DNA from: JACRBK01 sp964427955
GTDB lineage: Bacteria > Chloroflexota > Anaerolineae > Aggregatilineales > Aggregatilineaceae
Assembly (NCBI GenBank): GCA_964427955.1
Contig: CAYRWY010000148.1
Coordinates: 1 to 12,642, forward strand
Length of the DNA stretch: 12,642 bases
Direction: 5' to 3'
Below, one piece after another: positions 1 through 9,400 of this stretch; the first letter of the stretch is position 1, and every line of letters begins with the position of its first letter. The notes under the pieces were generated by a model that saw nothing but the letters and a program-made list of their open reading frames with translations, was not told the origin of the DNA and searched no databases. Position numbers and translations under genes: made by a program.

Positions 1-28
1 TGCGGACAACTGTTTCGCTTACTTTACC

Positions 29-1675
29 ATGCTTTCTATGATACAAGGGGCGCTGACTCTCCTGGCCATCGTCTTCGGGGTGTACCTCATCGCAGCGACG
101 ATCCTGGGCGTGGAAATCCATTCCGTAGCCCTGACCATTTCGCCCCTGATCGCGCCAGCCATTTTGATCGGTTCAGGCCTGACCCTCGGACTGGTCCAGC
201 GCGGTCACATCAGTGCTGCCGCCGCGGCGTTGGGCGTGATTCTTGTCATGATGGCGGCGCTCAGCGCCTATTCAGACGGAATCGCCGCCAGCCCGGTCCT
301 GATGGTGGGAGTGCTGCTCGCCTACACCGGGTTGGCGTACGGCGCGCGGGGAATCGTCTCCATCACAGCGCTGACCTGGATCATCCTGCCGATCATCGCG
401 TACCTGCAATCCAAAGGCCGGTTGAAGGCTGAGGCCGCCTCGTCCGAGGATTTGATACGCGAAGCGCTGATCAGCGCCCAGATGCTCTCGCTCATCGCTG
501 TGCTGCTGTGGCTGTTCACGTGGAATTTGCAGCGCGCCCTGGCGCGTACCGCTCGCCTGGCCACTCAAACCCGCGCCACGGCGGCGACCGGGCAAACGCT
601 CTCACGTATCCTCAGCATGGACGAACTGCTCACGAACGCGGTCGATGTGATCCGCGACCGTTTTGCTCTTTATCACGTGCAGATTTTTCTGGTCGATGAA
701 ACCCGCACCTATGCCAACCTGGTCGCCAGCACCGGCAGCATCGGGCAAACCCTGCTGGATCAGGGCTTTCGAGTCCCGGTCGGTCCGCGTACCGCCGCGG
801 GGGAAGCGATCAGCACGGGCGAACTACGTTACGTCCGGGACATTTCCAGAACGGCTTACCGCCATCCGGAGCTGCTGGCTGATGCCCGAAGCGAGCTGGC
901 TATCCCTCTCGCCACGGCGGATGAGGCGACCGGCGTACTGAACATCTTCAGTGCACGGCCCGGCGCCTTTAGCGAGGAAGATATCGAGGCCATGCGTATT
1001 CTGGCCAACCAGCTCAGTCAATCCGTGCAGAATGCGCGGCTGTTCGAGACCCAGCAGCGCGGCCTGCTGCAAAACCGGCGGCTGTTCCTGGACAGCGAGA
1101 CCAACCTGCGCGAGATCGAGCGGCTCAACCGCCAGCTTACCGGGCAGTCATGGCAGGAATTTCTGCTGGAACGCCATACGGACTTTGTCGGGACCCGGCT
1201 GGTCGGAGACGAGATCCGGACCGGCCCGGTGGAGTGGACGCCCACCATGCGCCAGGCCGTCGAGCGGCAGCGCATGATCAGCCACGAAGACAACGGTCAT
1301 TACGTGCTATCGGTCCCGGTCACGATCCGCGGACAGCCTATCGGCGCGGTCGAGGTGCGGCTGCCAGAGGGCCTTTCCAATCGCTCGGAGGCACGCAATA
1401 TCGTCCAGGCCGTCACGGAACGTATGGCTTTCAGCCTGGAGAATGCCCGGCTGTTCGAACAAGCGCGGCGGGCGGCGGAGCGCGAACAGCAGATCAACGC
1501 CATCACTGCGCGTTTGCAGGGTCTGACCAGCATCGAAGACATCCTGGCGACGGCAGTCAGCTCGCTCAGCCAGGTTCTGTCCGCCGACCAGGGCACCATC
1601 CGTCTGGTGAGCCGTCCGACGATCCCAGACGCCGAAAGCCCCTCCCCGGCGAGCACCGACCAGGGTCCCAGTTAA
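29..1675 (+). CDS. Six-helix membrane protein with GAF domains, no output domain
   Basis: Likely a membrane-anchored sensory protein. Six hydrophobic segments lie at about residues 8-27, 33-56, 62-82, 87-105, 109-127 and 147-171. A coiled helix leads into a complete GAF domain (about 185-338, ending in the typical NARLFE motif). A short atypical GAF follows (about 361-476), opened by an LNRQLTGQSW segment. The protein ends about 40 residues into a third GAF (489-528) plus a Pro/Ser-rich tail. No kinase, cyclase, GGDEF, methyl-accepting or DNA-binding region is seen, and there is no cysteine. The start is uncertain: the ATG at 29 has no clear Shine-Dalgarno, and the frame is open back to base 2, so the N-terminus may be cut by the window edge. 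The low GC of the first 45 bases would fit a start nearby. GAF ligand unknown. It probably supplies signals to the kinase two genes downstream, which carries the same module; this is inference. Confidence 0.85.
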   Translation: MLSMIQGALTLLAIVFGVYLIAATILGVEIHSVALTISPLIAPAILIGSGLTLGLVQRGHISAAAAALGVILVMMAALSAYSDGIAASPVLMVGVLLAYTGLAYGARGIVSITALTWIILPIIAYLQSKGRLKAEAASSEDLIREALISAQMLSLIAVLLWLFTWNLQRALARTARLATQTRATAATGQTLSRILSMDELLTNAVDVIRDRFALYHVQIFLVDETRTYANLVASTGSIGQTLLDQGFRVPVGPRTAAGEAISTGELRYVRDISRTAYRHPELLADARSELAIPLATADEATGVLNIFSARPGAFSEEDIEAMRILANQLSQSVQNARLFETQQRGLLQNRRLFLDSETNLREIERLNRQLTGQSWQEFLLERHTDFVGTRLVGDEIRTGPVEWTPTMRQAVERQRMISHEDNGHYVLSVPVTIRGQPIGAVEVRLPEGLSNRSEARNIVQAVTERMAFSLENARLFEQARRAAEREQQINAITARLQGLTSIEDILATAVSSLSQVLSADQGTIRLVSRPTIPDAESPSPASTDQGPS

Positions 1676-1732
1676 CGGAGTGCCTACCAACGATTCGGTT
1701 CGAAAAAATGAGGGTCTATTGCGGCAAACTCT
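1676..1732 (+). other. 57-base intergenic spacer, no recognised element
   Basis: This is the longest gap between genes in the window. It is clearly AT-richer than the flanking coding sequence (line 1681-1740 is about 42% GC). A GAGGG at 1710-1714 is too far (18 bases) from the ATG at 1733 to be a good ribosome site. I see no hairpin followed by a T-run and no clear -35/-10 pair, so genes 1 and 2 are probably cotranscribed, although a weak internal promoter cannot be excluded. Confidence 0.5.
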
Positions 1733-3412
1733 ATGAGAAAATTCATGGTCCGCCTTACCACCATCCATTTTGAATACGCCAGGCCCGCGGAGAAAGAGCA
1801 GGCCCAACGCCTGCTGCGCGTCAACCTGGGCTGGATGCTCCTCCTTTTGGTGGGGCTGCCGTTCATGGTGTACTGGACCCTGGATCGGCGCGGCCTGGAT
1901 GCAGGAACGATCTTTTTCCCCTGCACCTTGATCCTGGCCGTCGTAGTCCACGATCTCCTTCAGCGCGGCCAGCTCTCGCCCGCACGCCTGCTCTTCGTCC
2001 TCAATATCCTGACCGCCGCGCTCCTGGGAATCTTTCCGGAATACCGGATTGACACGCCGTTCGTGCTGATGCTCATGCTGCCGCTCACTGCCGCCGGAGT
2101 CCTGCTGCCCCGCTCCATTCTGTTTTGGACGTCGCTCCTGCTGATCGTTGTGTTCAGTGTGGGCGGAATCATTCAGCTTGGCAGCCAGAAGGGACCCACT
2201 TCCCTCGGCGATCCCTCCGCCAGCATTATCACGACGATCCTGGTCGTCGTCTCCATTGTCATCCTGAATACCTTGATGCAGTGGACGTTCTTGAGCGGGA
2301 TCGAAGACACCCAGCGCCAGCAGCGCCGCACCGCCAGCCTGATCACCACCGCGGCCCAGATCGGCGAGACGTTGAGCACGCTCGCGGCGAACAGCGAAGC
2401 GCTAAACCGGGCCGTCGAGCATCTGCGCGATGCGTTCGGGCTGTATCATGTCCAGGTCTTCCTGATCGATCCTGACAGCGGCATGGCCCTGTTGCAAGCC
2501 AGCACCGGCTATCTTGGCCGCCGGATGATGGAAGAGAGCCGGGCCAGAACCCCTGACGAGAACCATCCGGTCAATCTGGTGCTTCGCCGTAAGGACCCGC
2601 TGTTGGTCCTGGAAACGGCCCCCACCGCGGAACGCGGCAACTTTCTGCCCGCCACGCGCAGCGAACTCCTCGTCCCGCTGCGCGTGGGCAACTTGCTCCC
2701 GCTGGGCGTGCTTGACCTGCATGGTTCAGATCGCAACACGTTCTCCGAGTACCTGATCGACGCCGTCACGATCCTGGCCTCTCAGATGGCGGCACTGCTG
2801 TACAGCGAGCAGCAGAGCAAAGAACTGCGCGCCAGTTATGAAGAACACGACCGGCTGGTCCAGCAGATCGACGCCGGACAGCGCGAACTGGCACGGTTGA
2901 ACCGCCAACTGGTCAGCACCACGTGGGACACGTACCTGGAAGAACGTCAGGACACCATCACCGGCTTTGACTGGAAAAAAGGAAACCTCACACGCGCCGA
3001 GGCCGAATCGGAGATCCTCCGCCAGGCTCTCGACACCGGGCAGCCGCGTTTCGAGCACGCCAAAGACCATGAAATGCTCAGCATCCCGATTCGCCTGCGA
3101 GGCCAAACCCTGGGGGCACTCGAATTCCAGCGTTCGGGCGCGCACCGCTGGTCCCCGGCAGCGATTGAACTGGTCCAGGCCGTAGCCGAACGGCTGGCGC
3201 TCTCGCTGGAAAATGCGCGCCTGTTTGAACAGGCTCAAACCACCGCGCAGCGCGAGCAGGTGGTCAACCGGATCACGTCACAGCTTCAGGCCACCAGCGA
3301 TCTCCAATCCCTTTTGACACTGGCCGCCGAGCAATTTCAGGAAGCCCTCGGCGCGACTCAAACTCGCGTCCGGTTGGGTGTGCCTACCCTTGACTCAGAT
3401 CACTCAGCGTAG
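1733..3412 (+). CDS. Six-helix membrane protein with GAF domains, paralogue of upstream gene
   Basis: Same plan as the upstream gene. About 30 polar N-terminal residues are followed by six hydrophobic segments up to about residue 190. A full GAF domain lies at about 203-360 (YHVQVFLID core). A long coiled coil (365-393) leads to an LNRQLVSTTW segment and a short atypical GAF (about 393-502, ending ENARLFEQ). The protein stops about 40 residues into another GAF (511-549). No catalytic or DNA-binding output is visible, so it is probably a sensory partner rather than an independent two-component protein. The ATG at 1733 is the first usable start after an in-frame TGA at 1709; an ATG at 1745 is an alternative. 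Neither has a strong Shine-Dalgarno. The TAG stop at 3410-3412 overlaps the ribosome site of the kinase gene, implying translational coupling. Ligand unknown. The paralogy with the upstream gene suggests a duplication. Confidence 0.88.
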   Translation: MRKFMVRLTTIHFEYARPAEKEQAQRLLRVNLGWMLLLLVGLPFMVYWTLDRRGLDAGTIFFPCTLILAVVVHDLLQRGQLSPARLLFVLNILTAALLGIFPEYRIDTPFVLMLMLPLTAAGVLLPRSILFWTSLLLIVVFSVGGIIQLGSQKGPTSLGDPSASIITTILVVVSIVILNTLMQWTFLSGIEDTQRQQRRTASLITTAAQIGETLSTLAANSEALNRAVEHLRDAFGLYHVQVFLIDPDSGMALLQASTGYLGRRMMEESRARTPDENHPVNLVLRRKDPLLVLETAPTAERGNFLPATRSELLVPLRVGNLLPLGVLDLHGSDRNTFSEYLIDAVTILASQMAALLYSEQQSKELRASYEEHDRLVQQIDAGQRELARLNRQLVSTTWDTYLEERQDTITGFDWKKGNLTRAEAESEILRQALDTGQPRFEHAKDHEMLSIPIRLRGQTLGALEFQRSGAHRWSPAAIELVQAVAERLALSLENARLFEQAQTTAQREQVVNRITSQLQATSDLQSLLTLAAEQFQEALGATQTRVRLGVPTLDSDHSA

Positions 3413-3415
3413 GAG
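3411..3415 (+). promoter_or_regulatory. Shine-Dalgarno of the giant kinase gene, overlapping the previous stop
   Basis: AGGAG lies six bases before the ATG at 3422 and shares two bases with the TAG stop of the preceding gene. It fixes the kinase start and suggests that translation of the two genes is coupled. Confidence 0.7.
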
Positions 3416-3421
3416 CGAAGG

Positions 3422-6400
3422 ATGTTATCACGCCGCCTGCGGTTCATTAACTGGCCTCTCCGCACCAAACTGATCGTCATCTTCATTCTGGCGGTGGTGC
3501 TGCCTGCCCTGCTGATCCTGGTTCCGTTCACCAGTTCGCAGCGCAGCTCCTTCACCGAAGCCGAGACCAAAACCAGGCTGAAAACGCTCGGACCTTATGA
3601 GATCGCGCGCACCGAACAGACCTTCCAGGAAGTCTCGTCAGAGCTGGAACGGTTCGTCACCGATCCGAAAGACTATGACCAGGTTCAGCGCGTCCTGGCG
3701 CTGGCCGCGTGGCCCATCTCCGAACAAACTCGCCAGGAATTGGAGCATTTTCTCCACGAAAAAGTCACGGTCTTCATGCGCGGCGCACCGTCCGTGACAC
3801 GCATCCGGTTCTATAACAACCAACAGGTTTTGCTCGCCGAGGCAACCTGGCAGGACCAGGAGGTGATCGTTGCGTATCACCCGGAGGAGCTGCCGACGCC
3901 CGCCAACGATCTGATCGCCTCCGGACAGGTCGGGCTGCGCACGACGCTGAGCGATATTTACCTGGACGACCGCCAGCATCCCTCGATGGACATCGTCTAC
4001 ACTCTTCGCCCGGTCTTTGACACTCAGGGGCGAGGGTCGATCCTGGGACAGATCGTCTTCACGCAAGACCTGACCCCGACCACCCCGGATCAGCGCCTGC
4101 CCAACCTCTTTGCTACGCTGCAAACCTTTCCTTCCAGCGAAGAAGCCGCGCACGTTTTTCTGCTGAATGAGCAGGGGCAGTTGGTTTCACCGGCTGACCA
4201 CCAGGGCTGGTTGCAGGATGTCAGCCAGTCCAAAGGATTTCAACAGGCACAACTTGGTAACAGCGGAATCTCCACCTATTCCAGTCCGATTCTCGATACC
4301 CGGGTGATCGGTTACCATACCGCGTTCACCCTGCCGGATGGCCCCACCCTGACGCTGCTGATCGAGACCCCCACTCAGGACCTCACCCGGCAAGCCCGCC
4401 GGGAAGGACTCGTGACGATGCTGTTGGTGGGCGTCGTCATGATCATCCTGGGGTCGGCGGCGATTGTGCTGGGGACGATGGCCATCACGCGCCCCGTCTC
4501 ACAACTGACCGGGCTGGCCCGGCAGATTGCCAGTGGCCGGTTGGACATTCGGATTCCCCAACAGAACCGCGAAGACGAGATCGGGGTCCTGAATAATACC
4601 TTCAGCGCGATGGCCAGCCAGATGGTCGAGGTGATCGGCAGGCTCGAAACGCGCGTGAGTGAGCGCACGCATAACCTGGAGACCGTCCTGGAGATTGGCC
4701 GGGTGCTGACCAATATCCGCGACCTGGATACGCTGCTTCAAGAAGTCGTCAATCTGATCCGCGATCGCTTCGACGAGGTGTATCACGCGCAGGTGTTCCT
4801 CATCGATCCCCGCACTAATCGCGCCCTGCTGCGCGCCTCGACCGGCGAGGTCGGCCAGCAGTTGCTGAATCAGGGACATTTTCTTGACGTAGGGAGCCAG
4901 AGTGTCATCGGCAGTGTCACCGCGACCGGCCATGCCGTCGTCGCCCTGGACACCTCGCATAACCCGATCCACAAACGCAACGAATTTCTGCCGGACACCC
5001 GCGCCGAAATGGCGCTGCCGCTGCGGATTGGCGATCAGGTGATCGGCGCGCTGGACCTGCAAAGCACCCTGCCGGACGCCTTCAAAAGCCAGGATGTCGA
5101 GTTGTTCCAGGGGATGGCCGACCAGATCAGCATCGCCATCGACAACGCCATGCTCTTCGCCGAATCGCATAACCGGCTGCACGAGATCGAACGGCTCAAC
5201 CGCTCCCTGACCGAGACCGCCTGGCGCGACGTCGATCGGCAGCAGCCCGCCGCTTCGCTGAGCGCCGCCGCCGGGCAGGCCTTCCCGGCAACCCGGGAGT
5301 GGACGCCGCTCCAACTTGAGGCGATGAACAACCGCCAGGTCATCGAAATGGAACAGGGAGACGTGGTGACGCTGGCCGTGCCGGTCCTGTTACGCGACCA
5401 GACGGTCGGCGCGATTGAATGGCGGATTCCCAAGACTCAGTTCACCGGCGACACCCGCCAGATGGCCCAGGCGCTGACCGCCCGGTTGGCGCTGACGGCG
5501 GAGAATATCCGCCTGTTCGGGCAGACCCAGCGGGCGCTGGCCGAGACCGAGCGGCTGTATGAAACCGCCCGCACCGTGAGCAGCGCTCCAGACCTCGACA
5601 CGGTCTACCAACTGGTGGTGGAACAGATCGAAGCGGTTCCCCCGGTGGACCACGTCGAGATTCTGATCTCCGGTCCCGATCCGTCGCTCGTGCAATACCT
5701 GGAAAATGTATATGCGTGGAGCCGCCAGTCCGCTGCGGAAACGTTGGCGACGCACGACCGCGTCCGGGTAGTTTCGCTGGTCATGGCCGAAGAAAACCTG
5801 CTGCCCACCGACACGCCCGTGGCGTTCGGAGAGGCCGCTGACGAAATCCCGGCAGAACACCCGCTGCGCGAACGACTTCAGCAGATCCACGCCCGCAGCG
5901 GGGTCCTGGCCCCCCTGTCGGCAGCAGGCCGCTGGTTTGGGCTGCTGGTGTGCACCAGCGAACGCGCGGAGAGTTTCCAACCAGCTTATGTCACCTTCGT
6001 CAGCGCCCTGGCCGACCAACTCGCTATCGCCATCGAGAACCGCCGCCTGTTCGATGAAGCGCAGTCCGAAGCGCGACGCGTCCGGGCGTTGGCCGAGGCC
6101 GGTCAGCTCGCCAGCCAGATCGGCGTCGATTACGATACCGGCTTGCACAACCTGTTCCAGGCGGTCGCGGGACCGGCGAATTATGATCGCTGGTGGTTTG
6201 GGATAATGGACCGCAGCGGAACCCGTTTGCAGCGTGTCGTAGCGTCCGGCCCCATCACGTTGGAAAGCGTCAACCTCCAACAAGACGCCAACGCCCTGGC
6301 CGAGACGGGGCGCATCGGGGAGATCGTCCTGGTCAACGATCCCACCGACCACCCGGTCGTGGGCGGCCAACCGCCCGATGAAGCGGAACGTTGGGGGAAA

Positions 6401-9400
6401 TACATCACCACGCCGGTGAGGATTGGCCCTGATCTGGCCGGGGTACTGCTCATTGGGCGGGCGCTAGACGGCCAGAACCTGGACGAGCGAGATATCCAGC
6501 TCGCGGCCACGCTGGCCAGCCAGGTCGCCATTGCCACCCAGAACCGGCGGCTGTTCGGCGAAGCGGAAAGCCAGCGCCAAAACCTGCAAACCATCGTCAA
6601 CACGATGCCCACCGGTATCCTGGTGATGGACCAGACCGGGGCCATCGTGCTGTCGAACCAACGGTTGATGGACCTGCTGGGACCGGAAATGCGCCCCGGC
6701 GGGCTGGGCCAACCCTATCCCATCATCCAGGCGGACACGCGCGAGCCCTACGCGCCGTCCAACTGGCCGCTCAACCGGGTCCTGAAGACCGGTGAGCCAA
6801 GTGTAGTCGATGACATCGTCATCATGCGTCCGGACGGCTACGAAACGCACGTGTTGGCACAGGCGGCTCCTGTGCGCGATGCCGAAGGGCATATCACCAC
6901 TGCCGTCGCTGCGTTTCAGGACGTCACCGAAATTCAGGAGTTGGAACGCGCGCTGCAAGACAGCCTGCGCGAAACTACCCTGCTCTACGAGGCCAGCCGC
7001 TCGATCTCGCGCACGACGAGCATGGACGATCTGTTCCAGGTCTTGCTGTGGCAGGTCAATATGCTCCAGCCCAACCAGATCTACATCGTGCTCGCCGGGG
7101 ATCAAACCCGGGGCACCCTTCCCACCCTCGCCGTGACACGCCCCACCGATCTGGCAGAACGGCTGGACATCGCGCAGCTAGCTCCGATGCTGGGCCAGGA
7201 AGCCATTCTCAACAGCCGGTCCAGCGCCACGGACACGCTGGCGAGCTGCCTGGAACAAACCGGTATGGCCACCCTGGCCAGCTTTCCCCTCAGCGTGCGC
7301 GGCGAAGCCCACGGCTGGATCGTGATCGGATTTGCCGACCCGTCGTTGTTCACTTCAGAGCAGCGACGGTTCATGACCACCCTGGCTGACCAGTCCGCGG
7401 TATCGATCGAAAACCAACGGCTGCTGCTGCGCATGGCGGATGTTCTGGAAGAAACGGCCATCCTCTACCACGCCAGCCGGGTCATCGCCAATTCGCGCAC
7501 ACCGTCGGAAATCCTGGGAGCTTTTCTCTACCAGGGCGCTTCAATCCAGGTTCACTACGCCGCCCTGTACGTACTGCTGGGCGAAGCGGAAACCACCTCC
7601 TACGCTGCCGTCGAGCTGCTCGCCACCTGGGGCGATCACCCGGCTGCCGACCCAACTGGCACACGCCATCGCGCGGACCAATTCCCGTTCTGGACAGCCC
7701 TCACTGCCCCAGGCATCACCCAGATTCAGGATGCGGATGACATGACTGAGAATGAAGAACTGCTCCGCGATGAGTTCGAGCAGTTGGGTCTTCACTCGGC
7801 CACCATCGTGCCGCTGCGGATCGCCGAACGCCCCGTAGGCGCCATCGTGATCGGCCTGAACACCCCCTGGCCCCCCGCCAAAAACGAGCTGCGTATCTAC
7901 CGGGCCATCGCGGACCAGGCGGCCATCTCGCTCGAAAACCTCCGGCTGTACCAGCAGTCTCAGCGCCGGGCACGCCAACTTGCGACGTCGGCGGAGGTCA
8001 GCCGGGCGGTTACCTCGATTCTGCAACTCGACCAGCTTCTCCCCCAGGTCGTGGATCAGATCCGGAATGCGTTCGAATACGATCACGTGCAGGTCTTTTT
8101 GATCGATGAGGAACACACGCTCGCCAATCTGGTCGCCTCGACCGGCGCAATCGGCCAGCGGCTGCTCGAACGTCGTCATAACCTGCCGGTTGGATCACAG
8201 TCTGTGATTGGGCAGGTTACAGCGACCGGCAAACCGCAAATCGTCCTTGATACGGCGAATGCCCGCGCGATCCACCGCCCCAACCCACTGCTGCCTCACA
8301 CGCGATCCGAGATGGCACTCCCGCTGTTCGCGCGCGGGCATATCGTGGGAGCATTGGACGTGCAGAGCAGCCAGCCGGGCACCTTCACCGACGAAGACGC
8401 GCGTATCCTCTCTTCGCTGGCCGACATGGTCGCCACCGCCATCGACAACGCCCGCCTGTTCGAACTGTCCGAAGAACATGCCGAAGAGATGGCCTTCCTG
8501 TTCAGAGTCACGTCGGCGGCAGCCGCTTCGCCCGACCTGGAAGAGTCCCTCCACCAGACCCTGGGGATTTTGCAGTCCACCTGGCAGGGGACCGGCGCCA
8601 GCGTCTTTTTGCCCGATGAGACCGGCGAGTATATGGTGCGCGGAGGGCATGTAGGCAACCCCAGTTCCGAGATGGATCGGGCGTTGGTCTCAGCCGAGCG
8701 CGGTTTGGTCGGTTGGGTAACCCGGCATAATCAGGCAGTGCTGGTGGACGATGTGTCGCAAGACTCGCGTTGGGTATCGACTGCGACCAACACCCGCTCC
8801 ATCATGGCCACCCCGATGCAAGCCGGGGGTCGATTGGGGGGGGTGCTGATCATCGAAAGCGATCAGGTGCGGGCCTTTACGGAGCGCGATCTGCGCCTGC
8901 TGCAAACCCTGAGCAGCACGTTGGCCGCCATCGTCCAGAACTCGCGGCTGTTGGGAGAAGTCCAGGAAGCGAACGAACAACTGCTTGAAGTGGACCGGCT
9001 CAAGACTAACTTCCTGGCCGCAATGAGTCACGAACTGCGCACGCCGCTCAACTCGATCATCGGGTTCTCGCGCGTCATCTTGAAAGGTATCGATGGGCCG
9101 CTGACGGACACCCAGGAACAGGACATCACCACGATCTACGACAGCGGCAAACACCTGCTGGGATTGGTGAACGACATTCTGGATCAGGCCAAGATCGAGG
9201 CGAAGAAAATGGAACTTTCCTTCGCCTACTTCAAAGTCCAGGAGGTAGTGCAGAGCGTCATGTCCAGCGCACTCGGCCTGACGCGCGACAAGCCGGTGCG
9301 GCTGCATACCGAGATCGCCGAAGAACTGCCCAACGCCTATGGTGACGAGTTCCGCACCCGGCAGGTCTTGCTGAACCTGATCTCCAATGCCACCAAGTTC

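Noticed and set aside
1676..1732. Terminator or promoter between the two membrane GAF genes
   Set aside because: No stable stem followed by T residues and no clear promoter boxes were found in the 57 bases; AT-richness alone is not enough.
5390..6370. Open frame of 326 codons on the minus strand opposite GAF2-GAF4
   Set aside because: Antisense to well-supported coding sequence; its translation shows no domain and looks like composition-driven shadow.
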